Assembly (NCBI GenBank): GCA_963828755.1
Contig: CAWHFY010000017.1
Coordinates: 195,232-259,231 of the forward strand
Reading direction: 5' to 3'
Length of the DNA stretch: 64,000 nt
Source: WHSW01 sp963828755
Lineage (GTDB): Bacteria; Actinomycetota; Thermoleophilia; Solirubrobacterales; 70-9
In this document: positions 54,083 to 63,193 of the stretch, piece after piece
How the letters are laid out: each line of letters opens with the position of its first letter
How positions within the stretch are numbered: the first letter of the stretch is position 1
Program-made: the position numbers and the translations under genes
Notes under the pieces: generated by a model
What the model was told of the DNA's origin: nothing
The model's input: only the letters and a program-made list of their open reading frames with translations
The model's database searches: none

Positions 54083-54647
54083 CCGATCCCGCGTCGGCCG
54101 TCCGCCCCAGCGCCGGCGCTCGCTCGGCCCTGCGCACCGCCGCGCTCAGCACCTCGCCGCCGATCAGGCGCTGAAACTGGCCGACGCTCGCCCACAGCAA
54201 CCGTGTGCGAACACTCGCCGCGCGATCGACCGGCTCGATCCGCGCCTCGCTGACGATCGCCGACCCGCCTTCGTCGGGCTCGACCCAGTGCGCGAGCACA
54301 ACCCGCACCGTGCCCGGACGGTCCCAGGCAACGAACGCGTCGGGCCCCCCGAGCCGGGGATAGTCACGGCGAATCGACCAGATCGCCCCGCAGAGTCCGG
54401 AGATCGACCAACCGTCGTCCTCGGCGAGCACGACGAACGGGTATCGGCGAAGGACGTCGCGATACGCGAGCTCGGCGGGCGTCCCCGGGATCCGCCAGCG
54501 CAGCACCCTGCCAAAGGCCGGCGCGTCGGCGACGCGGACCGATTCAGCGGCGTGCCAGAGCTCGTCCGGGGCAACGCGGGCCCGGCGGCGATGGCGGGTC
54601 ACCACCTGGGGGTGGGCCAGCCAGCGGTCGATGTCGGTGTCGTCCAC
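54042..54647 (-). CDS. Uncharacterised protein (possible SRPBCC-type fold)
   Basis: 201 residues from GTG 54647. Not firmly recognised. The middle part alternates strands and ends with a long helix (RTRLLWASVGQFQRLIGGEVL), which would suit a START-like or DUF2867-type ligand-binding fold. The last 30 residues are basic and overlap the convergent membrane-protein gene, so they may not be under strong constraint. Confidence 0.55.
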   Translation of the reverse strand: MDDTDIDRWLAHPQVVTRHRRRARVAPDELWHAAESVRVADAPAFGRVLRWRIPGTPAELAYRDVLRRYPFVVLAEDDGWSISGLCGAIWSIRRDYPRLGGPDAFVAWDRPGTVRVVLAHWVEPDEGGSAIVSEARIEPVDRAASVRTRLLWASVGQFQRLIGGEVLSAAVRRAERAPALGRTADAGSVRASPRPGRPRAR

Positions 54648-54723
54648 TACCTAAGGTTGTACGCCGGTTCGACCCGGTCGGATTGCCCGACCGCGATCGG
54701 GGCTGGCATCGCTGGCCGAAGCT

Positions 54724-54955
54724 CAGGCGCCGGTCAGCTGCGCCCAGGCCGATTCGATGGCCTTCCCGCCCTCCGCGCCGCCGGGCAGCTCGATCGCCCG
54801 CCTACAGTTCTTCGTGTACTCCTTGCTCGGGAAGACGAGCTCGCTGTCGGCCATCTCGGGGTCCGTGCGCTCGAGGATCTTGCGCACGCCCGTGGCCGGC
54901 GTGACGGCTCCGGTCCAGGCGTCGATCTGCGCCTGGTGCTCGGGCTCCTGCCTGC
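54724..54955 (-). pseudogene. C-terminal fragment of a polyamine-type ABC binding protein
   Basis: About 76 codons end in TGA at 54724. The translated EHQAQIDAWTGAVTPATGV, DPEMADSELVFPSKEYTKNC and SAWAQLTGA match the end of spermidine/putrescine-binding proteins. Upstream DNA does not continue the protein in any frame I can follow, and no transporter genes are adjacent. A truncated remnant. Confidence 0.65.
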
Positions 54956-55122
54956 GACCCCGACGGGGTCACGATCGAGTTGATCCAGCGACCGCGGACC
55001 GGGACGCTGACCTCGGCATCCGTCCCACGGACGACGGTAGCCCCCTAACGCGAAGGAGCAGCGTGGACGGCGGGCTAGCCACCTCACCGCCGCGAGCACC
55101 GAGTGCAAGCGAGCAGCCCGCC

Positions 55123-55539
55123 TCACTCCTGCGCCGCGATCTGCGGGCCGACGACCGTGACCTCGGGGATCGGCTGCAACGCCCACCCCGGCGGCTCGAT
55201 GCCGGCCGCGTCGGCGGAGATTCGCGCCCAGTGGCGCTCGAAGCCCGCGGGCGTGCAGATCAGCAGGTAGCGCGCGGGCGCGTCGCCGTGGTTGGCCAGC
55301 GTGTGGGCTACGTTGCGCGGGGCGAAGGAGAGCTCGCCCGCACGCCTGGTGACGAGGGCGTTGTCGACCAGGAAGATCAGCTCGCCCTCGAGCACGCAGA
55401 AAGCCTCGTCGAAGTCGTGCGTGTGCAATGGGGGGCCGGCGCTGTGGGGTGGGACCACGATCTCGGTCACGGACACGTGGCCGTCGGTCTCCTCGCTGCG
55501 CAACAGAACGTTGGTGGTGAGGTTCGGCGCTGATGACAT
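55123..55539 (-). CDS. Single-domain cupin protein
   Basis: 138 residues. Cupin motif 1 PPLHTHDFDEAFCVLEGEL supplies two His and a Glu, motif 2 APRNVAHTLANHG the third His, so a metal site is complete. AAGGGAG lies 8 bases before the ATG. It follows the VOC gene by 40 bases and both are probably controlled by the divergent MarR protein through the operator at 55993-56015. Confidence 0.8.
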   Translation of the reverse strand: MSSAPNLTTNVLLRSEETDGHVSVTEIVVPPHSAGPPLHTHDFDEAFCVLEGELIFLVDNALVTRRAGELSFAPRNVAHTLANHGDAPARYLLICTPAGFERHWARISADAAGIEPPGWALQPIPEVTVVGPQIAAQE

Positions 55540-55579
55540 CGTGTGAGCTCCCTTCAGAGTCCGGGTGCGAGACCAGAGC

Positions 55580-55960
55580 TCAGGCGTCGGCGGGCTGGAA
55601 GAGCTCGATCGGGTTGCCCGAAGGATCATCGAGGAGGGTCTGGCTGCCGCCCTGCCCGGTGACGATCTCGTTACGGAAGCTGGCCCCAGCCTCGCGCAGC
55701 GACTCGACCTCGCGCTCGAGGTCCGAGACCTCGATCTGGATGCGATTCCAGCCCCCTGGTGCGGGAAGGCGGCCATCGGGCGTCGGCCGTCCCGCGCCGC
55801 CCGCGCCGGGCCGATTGAGCAGCAGCCGCAGGTTGCCTCGCGAGAGCACCGCAAAGCCGGGTCCGGGCTGCATCTCGACGTTGAACCCGAGCCGGGCGAC
55901 GTAGAAGTCAACGGCGGCGTCGACGTCGTCGGTGATGTAGCGAACGCTGACAGTGGTCAT
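55580..55960 (-). CDS. VOC-family (glyoxalase-like) protein
   Basis: 126 residues, one VOC module: VSVRYITDDVDAAVDFYVARLGF at the start and DPSGNPIELFQ at the end, with a possible metal Glu in the last strand. Members include glyoxalases, fosfomycin/bleomycin resistance proteins and dioxygenases. Co-located with a cupin gene and divergent from a MarR regulator, an arrangement often seen for small detoxification units. Confidence 0.82.
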   Translation of the reverse strand: MTTVSVRYITDDVDAAVDFYVARLGFNVEMQPGPGFAVLSRGNLRLLLNRPGAGGAGRPTPDGRLPAPGGWNRIQIEVSDLEREVESLREAGASFRNEIVTGQGGSQTLLDDPSGNPIELFQPADA

Positions 55961-55992
55961 CTCGGTCCTCCCTCCAGATGTGCTGTAGATAT

Positions 55993-56015
55993 AACTGTTT
56001 ATAGCAGAAACAGTT
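55993..56015. promoter_or_regulatory. MarR-type operator
   Basis: AACTGTTT-N7-AAACAGTT, a perfect 8-bp inverted repeat in an AT-rich stretch between the VOC gene and the MarR gene; size and position suit MarR-family autoregulation. Confidence 0.7.
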
Positions 56016-56018
56016 TAA

Positions 56019-56603
56019 GTGGCGCTGTATCATCGGCGGATGCCCGAAGAGCCCTCCAGGGTGCCGGCGTCCGCGCCGGGGGAACTGAGCCGGCGTCTCG
56101 GCTTCCTGCTCGCGCAGCTCGGCACGCACGCGCATCGGCGCTTCGCCGAGCGCCTCGCCCGACTCGACCTCCATCCGCGGCACTTCGGGATGCTCAGCCA
56201 CCTCGCCGCCGCCGAGGGCCAGTCCCAGCAGGCGCTAAGCGTCGCGCTGGGGATCCATCGCAGCGCCGTGGTCGCGCTCGTCGACGACCTCGAGCATCGT
56301 GGGTTCGCGGAGCGACGCCGCGACCCCGTCGACCGGCGCGCGTACACGCTCTACCTAACGCCGGCTGGGCGCGACCTGCTGACCGACCTCGAACGCGTGG
56401 CCGACGAACGGGACGTCGAGCTGCTGTCCGCGCTCGACCCGTCAGAGCGCTCGCAGCTCATCTCGCTCTTGCAGCGCGTTGCCGAGTCACAAGGCCTCGC
56501 GGCGGGCGTTCATCCGAATCTGGAGCCGCGAGAGGGCGACGATCGCGGAAGCGAGCGAGACGGTGCGCCCCTCCACGCGCGGACTCGGCGACGGTCCCGC
56601 TGA
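56019..56603 (+). CDS. MarR-family regulator
   Basis: 194 residues from GTG 56019 (ATG 56040 is an alternative). The winged helix is clear: LHPRHFGMLSHLAAAEGQSQ, QALSVALGIHRSAVVALVDDLEHRGFAERRR, then DRRAYTLYLTPAG. The C-terminal 30 residues are charged and probably flexible. The operator at 55993-56015 overlaps its promoter. Likely represses itself and the divergent VOC-cupin pair until a small phenolic or oxidant ligand binds. Confidence 0.88.
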   Translation: MALYHRRMPEEPSRVPASAPGELSRRLGFLLAQLGTHAHRRFAERLARLDLHPRHFGMLSHLAAAEGQSQQALSVALGIHRSAVVALVDDLEHRGFAERRRDPVDRRAYTLYLTPAGRDLLTDLERVADERDVELLSALDPSERSQLISLLQRVAESQGLAAGVHPNLEPREGDDRGSERDGAPLHARTRRRSR

Positions 56604-56637
56604 AGGATGCGTCGTAGGAACCCCGCCAGCTCCAGCG

Positions 56638-58719
56638 CTAGCGGGTCCGCGCGACCTCGGCCGCGAACCAAACCGAGAGCCCGCCGGCGGCGCTTCGCAG
56701 TGCCCGCGAGAGCCGGGGGTCGATCCGGTCGGATGCGCTTGCCTGCGTCGCGGCAACCCAGGTCAGACCCGCGCCCAGCCCGAGCGCCACCGCGCGTCCT
56801 GCGCGCACGACTTTCTGCTCGAGCCGGGCCGAGGTGAACTTGACCTCGAGCTGCCGCCCCGGCCGGCCGCCGACGACCGTCGCCAGGCCGTCGGAGACCT
56901 GGCTCGCCCGGTAGCGCAGCCGCTCCACCTCGTAGATGATCTGCTGTGGATCCAGGCGCCCGGCCAGCCGCCGGGAGATGCTGCGCAGGAAGAAGCGCCG
57001 CGCCTCCTCGATCAGGTCGAGCTCCGGGGCGAGCTCGGAAACCGCGCCGTCGACCTGGGCGAGCGCCTTGCCGACCATGACGAAAGCGGGCGGCAATGGC
57101 ACTCCGTGGCGAACCGAGATCGCGGTCAGCTGGTTGAGCAGCTCGACCAGGTTGAGATCTTGGAGTGGGCGACCTCGGATCTCGGCGACCACGGCCGCGA
57201 TGTCGTTGCGGTAGGCCTCGACGTCGACCTCGGTGGCGTCCGCCACACCACTCAGATCGAGCGAGACATCGGCGAGCAGATCGACGTCGCCCTGCGCGAA
57301 GGCGAGCAAGACGAGAAACAGCTGGCGGCGCGTCTGGGTCTCCAGGCGGCCGACCATCCCCAGGTCCAGCAGCCAGATCCTGTTGTCGGCCCAGCGCAGG
57401 TTGCCCGGGTGGGGGTCGGCATGGAAGAAGCCGTCCTCGAGGACCTGTTTGTAATAGGCCTGGATCAACTGACGCGCCGCCTCGGTGCGCTCCGGGCCCT
57501 CCGGGGCATCGAGCAGCGGAACTGCGTCGACGATCTCATCAATGACCAACAGGCGCGCGGTCGAGAGCTCTCGGTGACAGCGGGGGACGCCGATGCGGTC
57601 ATAGCCGGCGACGATCTCGGCCATGCGGACCGTGTTGCGCGCCTCCTGGCCGAAGTCGAGCTCGTCGCGAAGCGCGCTCGCGACCTGCTCGGCGAGCGAC
57701 GGGATGTCGATGATCCGGTTTAGCCGCTGCGAGCGCGACGCAGGACCGATGATCATCTCGAGCAGCGCGAGGTCGTTCTCGACCACCTCCTCGGCCTCGG
57801 GGCGCTGGACCTTGACCACCACGCGGTGGCCGTCGGCCATTCGCGCCCGATGCACCTGGGCGATCGTCCCTGCGGCGAGCGGCTCGGGCTCGAGCGAGGA
57901 GAAGACGTCCTCCCACGGAACGGCGAGCTCGCGCTCCATCATCGACACGACCTCCGCCTCGGACATCGGCGGCACCTCCGACTGTAGGGCGGCGAGCTCG
58001 GCGACGTACTCCTGGGAGACCAGGTCGGGACGGGTGGACAGCACCTGGCCGAGCTTGCCGAAGGTCGGTCCCAGACTCTCGAACGCCTCCCGCAGCCGCC
58101 GCGGCCCGTCCGGGTCACCCTCGAGGCGCAGCAGCCGCCCGGAGAGCTGGCGGATCCCGACCGGGCCGAGGACGCGGCTGATCTCGCGCGCCCGGGCGCG
58201 CAGCCGGTTCGAGTCGGAGGTCACCTGGGACGCAGGCTCGCCGGTGGTCGTGTTCACGACCACCACGGTGCAGTCGGCGAGATGAGTGACGCGATTGGCG
58301 ACGTTGCCGAGCAGGAACTGCTTGCGCCCGCGCATACCCGAGCTGCCGACGACGACGACGTCGGCATCGGCCTCTTCGGCGGCGGCGAGGATCACCTGTG
58401 CGACGTCCTCGCCCGACTCGACCACGGCGCGGGCGCGGATCCCGTCGGTGGGCAGGGTGCGCTCGAGCGCCGCGTGCAACCGCGCATGCGCGACCTCGTC
58501 CGGGGCCGGTGCAGCGGGCTGCGACCCGGCCTCTGGGCTGCCGTTCGCGGCCGCGGCATCCGGCGCGACCGATCCTGGCGTCGAGGCCGGCCTAACCACC
58601 TGAATCGCGAGTAGCTCCGCGCCCGCTGATCTGGCAAAGGTCACCGCCCATTCGACCGCGAGTGCGGCTCCGGCGCTGCCGTCGGTAGCCACAGCGACCA
58701 GGTTCGTCTCCGCACCCAT
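56638..58719 (-). CDS. UspA-UbiB (ABC1 kinase) fusion protein
   Basis: 693 residues. Residues 1-160 are a universal stress protein domain (VAVATDGSAGAALAVEWAV; VVGSSGMRGRKQFLLGNVANRV near the ATP loop). From about 175 on comes a UbiB/ADCK kinase-like domain with the invariant FGKLGQVLSTRPDLV, AAGTIAQVHRA, VKVQRPEAEEVV, GFFHADPHPGN and LLDLGMVGR. C-terminal hydrophobic segments (ALGLGAGLTWVAA) may anchor it. UbiB proteins support quinone biosynthesis; the Usp domain may sense energy state. The ATG at 58719 is fixed by a -10 six bases upstream. Confidence 0.88.
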   Translation of the reverse strand: MGAETNLVAVATDGSAGAALAVEWAVTFARSAGAELLAIQVVRPASTPGSVAPDAAAANGSPEAGSQPAAPAPDEVAHARLHAALERTLPTDGIRARAVVESGEDVAQVILAAAEEADADVVVVGSSGMRGRKQFLLGNVANRVTHLADCTVVVVNTTTGEPASQVTSDSNRLRARAREISRVLGPVGIRQLSGRLLRLEGDPDGPRRLREAFESLGPTFGKLGQVLSTRPDLVSQEYVAELAALQSEVPPMSEAEVVSMMERELAVPWEDVFSSLEPEPLAAGTIAQVHRARMADGHRVVVKVQRPEAEEVVENDLALLEMIIGPASRSQRLNRIIDIPSLAEQVASALRDELDFGQEARNTVRMAEIVAGYDRIGVPRCHRELSTARLLVIDEIVDAVPLLDAPEGPERTEAARQLIQAYYKQVLEDGFFHADPHPGNLRWADNRIWLLDLGMVGRLETQTRRQLFLVLLAFAQGDVDLLADVSLDLSGVADATEVDVEAYRNDIAAVVAEIRGRPLQDLNLVELLNQLTAISVRHGVPLPPAFVMVGKALAQVDGAVSELAPELDLIEEARRFFLRSISRRLAGRLDPQQIIYEVERLRYRASQVSDGLATVVGGRPGRQLEVKFTSARLEQKVVRAGRAVALGLGAGLTWVAATQASASDRIDPRLSRALRSAAGGLSVWFAAEVARTR

Positions 58720-58725
58720 CGCGCG

Positions 58726-58731
58726 AGCATA
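58726..58731 (-). promoter_or_regulatory. -10 element of a leaderless promoter
   Basis: TATGCT on the minus strand, 6 bases before the ATG at 58719; it rules out the longer open frame upstream. Confidence 0.6.
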
Positions 58732-58739
58732 AGTCGGCT

Positions 58740-59440
58740 GGCAGGGTGGACGCAATGCAATCACGGGCGGACTATGGGCGCGGCTGGCTCGGTCGTCGTC
58801 CCGAGGAGCTGCCTTCTGATGAGATTTGGCCGAGGCGGCCATGAACTCGGGTTCTGCATTGCCTAAGTGTTTGGTCTGTCGAACGGGCCGACCGATCTCC
58901 TCGAGAATTGCCCGGACGCTCAGTACCACTCCCGAGGTGCGCCGCCATCACGCCTCCCTTCGCGCCCAAAAGGGCGGTCCGCCTAATCATCCGTCCGTCA
59001 CTCTCCGCGGTCTGGGGTGAAGCTGAACCGCCTCAGCCCGCGAGAGTCTAGGGCGGGAGGGTGCGTGCGCACTCCGTAGTTGTCCGCGAATCTCGCTTAT
59101 GGATCCTGTAGGCCCCGCTGCTCCCTTCGCGTGAAAGGGGAAGCGATGTCCTGTCAGGCCGGTGGGCGTGGGCGCTCGACAATCCGTGCGTCGTAGCGAG
59201 AAACGAATCGGCGCCCGCTATAGGAGAAAGTCCCGCTCAGGCCGGCCTTTTTCGTTTGGGGCCGGCCGAGCGTCGGCGCCGGGGTGCCAAGGTTTACCGA
59301 CGACACTTTGAGCGTCGACGGACGAGTCACTCGCGAAAGGTCGTTGCCACGATCGGCGATCGTGTTCGCCTCCAGCTCATCGAACTTCCTGATGAACCCG
59401 GGGCGCCAGTCCTTCTCGAGATGCCGTGAGCGGCCTTCGT
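58740..59440. other. Region without a convincing gene
   Basis: About 700 bases. Base composition is less GC-rich than the flanks. One minus-strand open frame (59154-59537, 127 codons) runs through the tRNA-like fragment and shows no recognisable domain or ribosome-binding site, so I do not call it. It looks like decayed DNA. Confidence 0.5.
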
Positions 59441-59444
59441 GAGA

Positions 59445-59472
59445 TCGGGGCGACTGGATTCGAACCAGCGAC
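59445..59472 (-). other. tRNA 3'-end-like fragment
   Basis: On the minus strand GGTCGCTGGTTCGAATCC followed by AGTCGCCCCGA reproduces a tRNA T-arm (stem GCTGG/CCAGT, loop TTCGAAT) and the 3' acceptor strand with discriminator A. The 5' half that should pair (CGGGGCG) is not found at tRNA distance, and no CCA follows. Most likely a tRNA remnant, such as an old attachment site. Confidence 0.5.
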
Positions 59473-59589
59473 CGCTCGGCCCCCAGCCGGCAGGCGGTTG
59501 GTGTAGATGCGTCCCGGAGCGTCCCGCGCGTCCCCATCGTCCACCGCCGTGGACGTTCTGGACGGATAGGACGTAGCAGTCGGTACCAA

Positions 59590-59830
59590 AGTGGGTACCA
59601 CGCCCCGGGTCGAGCCAGCCATCGACGACGATGAACACCGTGGTGCCGGCGAGAAAGGCGGTTGCCGCCGCCAGGCCCCTCCAGGCCGGTTGGCGCCCTC
59701 GAACAGCTCGAACGCGACCGCAGCGATTAGAGCGCCCGAGGCGAATGCGCCGCGGTCACAGGCCGAGAGGGAGGGTGCGCGCGCCGATCCCACGGCCGAT
59801 CGGCAATACGCTCAAGCGATCACCGCGAAT
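59590..59830 (-). pseudogene. Remnant of a ZIP-type transporter gene
   Basis: In two minus-strand frames the sequence reads GAFASGALIAAVAFELFEGA and then LAAATAFLAGTTVFIVVDGW, consecutive helices of ZIP-like transporters, with a frame change in between and no intact start. It ends in unrelated sequence. A broken copy, distinct from the intact ZIP gene at 4892. Confidence 0.5.
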
Positions 59831-59905
59831 ATGGTCGCCTTGCCGATAACCGAACCCCAGTCGGGGCTTTCGAACATCACGGTGCGCCGCGATTCCGTGC
59901 GCGGC

Positions 59906-60550
59906 CTACTCGTGAACGACCTTCACAGCGCTCCCGTACCCGGTACCCAGCCCGTCCTGAAGCGTCATGTGAAGGAAACCGAGGGCCTCCAGCTCTCGGG
60001 CGCGCCGCAGCGGTCCGGCGTCGATGGGGTTGAGACCACCGCTGCGGGCCAGCTCGGCCATGATTTCCTTGGCGCTGTCGTTGTCACCGGCGATGAACAC
60101 GGCGAGCGATTGGCCGCCGACCTCACCCTCGATCAAGGGTTCCGGCGAACGTCGTGTTGAAGGCCTTCACGACCTTGCCGCCTTCGGGTGCCTTCCTCGC
60201 CACCTCCTCGGCGGCGGAGCTGTCCGGGGGGTCGTCAAGCCATCAAACGTCTCGGTGTCGACGGGGTTGGAGATGTCGACAACGACTTTGCCGTCGAGCT
60301 GGTCCTCGTATCGCTCGACTGCATCGAGCGAACCGGGAAACCAGACCGCGAGAATCACGACCACGCCGCTCAATGGGTCTCCCGCCGCCGCACCCTCCGC
60401 GCTGCCGTCACCCGCGCTCGCCAGCTCCCCAGCGAGCTTGGCTGCCTCGTCGGAATCGTTGTCGATGATCTTCAGGTCGTGGCCGCCGGCGGCGAGCCGG
60501 GTGCCGATCCCCCGGCCCATGTTCCCGGCGCCGATGATCGTCACTTCCAT
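59906..60550 (-). CDS. F420-dependent NADP oxidoreductase-like protein, two frame breaks
   Basis: 214 residues when a missing C near 60225 and an extra C near 60137 are corrected; the two changes cancel in length. The Rossmann motif IIGAGNMGRGIGTRLAAGGHDL opens the protein, followed by VVVDISNPVD, VVKAFNTTFAGTLIEG and FIAGDNDSAKEIMAELA, as in NADPH:F420 reductases and related imine reductase-like proteins. The ending GFLHMTLQDGLGTGYGSAVKVV also fits. Cytosolic; exact cofactor partner not certain. Confidence 0.72.
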
Positions 60551-60599
60551 GGCGCTCTCCTCATACTCGAACGCGTTGTCTCTGCACACGCGATACCCG

Positions 60600-61020
60600 G
60601 CCTGTACGCACCGGCCAGGCAGTGCTCGCCAGCGCGGTCGAGTTTCGCGGACGCGCGTCGGCGCCCCGCTCGCTGATCTCCCGCGCCCCCCGGACGCCTG
60701 ACGAGACGAAACGCGAGCTATTGGCCCAACGCCGGCGCCGCGGGCTGGCGCCGCGGCGCTACGCGCCGAACACGTCGGCCGGGGACCTTGAGCGCTGCCG
60801 TGGCCTGCAACGAGGCATCGCCCCCTGCGAGGACTAGATCGCGGGGGCTGCTTGCCAGACCCTGGGCAGGTCCTGACGAGCCTGCCAGGGGTCGGCGTGG
60901 TCCGCGCCGCGGCCTTCGCCGCCCACTCGCTCCCGGGTCGAGCGCTTAAGTCGGCCGAGCGCTCTACTCGGCGACCAGGCTTGCCGGCGCCATTGCCGAG
61001 AGGCGACTACCTGAAATTGA
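60600..61020. other. Region without a convincing gene
   Basis: A plus-strand open frame at 60622-60837 (71 codons, Arg-rich) has no ribosome-binding site or recognisable motif. I see no RNA gene or repeat. Confidence 0.45.
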
Positions 61021-61059
61021 GGATTGACCCGGTGGTCCGTGAGAGCGACGATGCTCCCG

Positions 61060-61726
61060 ATGATGACCGTGGCCCACACGGCTGCGCTCAACGAGGTCCG
61101 CGATAGCGACGTAAGGCCGCCGGGGCCGATCTGGGTCGATGAGCGCGACGCAATCTACCGCCGAGGACTCGTCGCCTGTCTTGAGGACGAGGGCTATTCC
61201 ATCGCGGGGCAGAGCGCCCGGCTGCGGCCGCGGCCCAACCCAGCGCCAATCTCGCTGCTGATCTTCGACGTGGACGCCGCCGGGTTCGACCGGGCCGCAG
61301 CGCTCGCGCGCCGGCGGGACATGCTCTCCGTCGGCGTCGTACGGAACACGCCGGCAGGCCGCATCCGAGACCTGCTCGCCAGCGGCCTGTCGGCCCTCTT
61401 GCGCCCCACGACCCTGACCCCGGCGCGGCTCCTTCGTGCATCCGGGCGCTGAGCGACGAGGGCGCCAGCGCGCCGGGCGAGCGCCTCGGTACGACGATCC
61501 CCGTAGAGTGGGGCCCGGCATGCCGGGCGCAGGAACGGCATCTCAACTGCCGGGAGTTCGATGTGCTTTGTCTGCTCGCAGAGGGCGAGACCACGGGCGA
61601 AATCGCCCAGCGGCTAGCTATTCCGAGCGGACGATCAAGAACATCGTCCACGACCTTCTCGCCAAGCTCGACGGACGCACCCGGGCGCACGCCGTCCGCG
61701 TGGCCGCCCGGCGCGGGATCATATGA
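61060..61726 (+). CDS. LuxR/NarL-type response regulator-like protein, two frame breaks
   Basis: 222 residues if single missing bases near 61447 and 61620 are restored. The N-terminal receiver-like part (IWVDERDAIYRRGLVACLEDEGY; ISLLIFDVD) lacks a clear phosphorylation site beyond that Asp. The C-terminal LuxR helix-turn-helix reads REFDVLCLLAEGETTGEIAQRLA then YSERTIKNIVHDLLAKL. ATG 61060 is one of several possible starts. It lies eight bases before the phosphodiesterase gene and may be co-transcribed with it. Confidence 0.65.
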
Positions 61727-61733
61727 GCCTCGG

Positions 61734-63193
61734 ATGAGCCGCAAGATCGCAGTGATCGGACTCGACTGCGCCGAGCCGAGCCTGGTGTTCGGACGTTGGT
61801 TCGACGATCTCCCGAACATCCGCCGGCTGGCGGCGAGCGGGATGCGGGGCCGCTGCGCAGCGTTGACCCGCCGATCACGGTGCCGGCCTGGATGTCGATG
61901 ATGTCGGGCGGCAAGGACCCGGGCACGCTCGGCATCTACGGCTTCCGCAACCGCGCCGACCGCTCCTACGAGAAGATGACGCCGCAACTCGCTGGCGGTG
62001 AGGGCGGTTGCTCTGGGATTACCTCGGCCGGCCGGCAAGCAGGTGATCCTGATCGGCGTCCCGCAGACCTATCCCCCCCGGCCGGTCAACGGCCTGATGG
62101 TGACCGACTTCCTGACCGCCCTCGATCGAGCCTACACCTATCCGCCCGAGCTGAAGGCCGAGATCGCGGGCGACGTCCACCCCTACGAGTTCGACGTCAG
62201 CGACTTCCGGACCCCGACGACCGCGATCGCACTCGCGAGGTCCGGATGACCGACAAGCGGTTCGCCCTGGGCCGCCACCTGCTGACACGAAGCCCTGGGA
62301 CTTCTTCATGATGGTCGAGATGGGGACCGACCGCGTCCATCACGCCTTCTGGCAGTACATGGACCCGGCCCACCACCGCTACGAGCCGGGCAACCCGTTC
62401 GAGTCGGTGATCGCCGACTACTACGACCACGTCGACGGGAAGATCGGCGAGCTGCTCGAGGTGTTCCCCGAGGACACGCCACGTCCTCGTCGTCTCCGAC
62501 CACGGCGGCGCAGTGCATGGACGGGGGGATCGCCCTCAACGAGTGGCTGTCCAGAAGGGCTACCTCGTCCTGCACGAGCCGCCCGACGCCCGTCGCGGCT
62601 CGAGGCGCTGAAGGTCGACTGGGCGAAGACGACCGCCTGGGGCTCGGGCGGCTACTACGGCCGGCTCTTCCTCAACGTGAAGGGCCGCGAGCCGCAGGGC
62701 CTGATCGACCCCGCCGAGGACGTACGAGGCGACCCGCGACCGCCTGATCGCCGAGCTCGAGGCGCTCGGCGACCCCGACGGGCGGCCGATCGGGACCCGC
62801 GTCCTCAAGCCCGAGGACCTCTACCGCGACCGTCCGCGGCGCGGCCCCGCCCGACCTCGTTCGTCTACTTCGGCGACCTCCGCTGGCGATCCGTCGGCAC
62901 GGTCGGCGACCGGCCAGATCCACACCTTCGAGAACGACACCGGCCCCGACGACGCCAACCACGCCCCCGACGGGATCTTCATGCGTCGCCGGGCCGGGCG
63001 CGCCGCGCCGCGGGCCGCGACGACCCGGGGATCAACTATGGACATCGCCCCGACGGTCCTGGCGGCCGCCGGCCTAGAGCCCGGGGACGGGATGCGCGGC
63101 CGAGCGCTCGTGACGGCGACCGCGGAGGCCCGCCTGCGGCTGAACGTCCACCGCCTTGCGCTGGAGCCCGAAGAGATCAGAGGAGGGAAATGA
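61734..63193 (+). CDS. Type I phosphodiesterase/nucleotide pyrophosphatase-like protein, many frame breaks
   Basis: Alkaline-phosphatase-superfamily enzyme spread over all three frames: IAVIGLDCAEPSLVF at the start, TVPAWMSMMSGGKDPGTLGIYGF with the Thr nucleophile region, VPQTYPPRPVNGLMV, MVEMGTDRVHHAFWQYMDP, VSDHGGAQCMDGG and the ending MDIAPTVLAAAGL. At least seven shifts are needed to join them. The order of motifs is correct, so the gene was whole; whether it is a pseudogene or poorly sequenced cannot be decided here. Its stop overlaps the next start by four bases. Confidence 0.65.

Noticed and set aside
56720..58929. Longer start for the UspA-UbiB gene at 58929
   Set aside because: A -10 element six bases before the ATG at 58719 and the typical Usp N-terminus there make the upstream extension unlikely.
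59154..59537. 127-codon minus-strand gene
   Set aside because: It reads through the tRNA-like fragment, lacks a ribosome-binding site and shows no domain.
59430..59540. Complete tRNA gene on the minus strand
   Set aside because: Only the T-arm and 3' acceptor strand are recognisable; the 5' acceptor, D-arm and anticodon stem cannot be formed.
60622..60837. 71-codon plus-strand gene
   Set aside because: Arg-rich composition, no ribosome-binding site, no motif.
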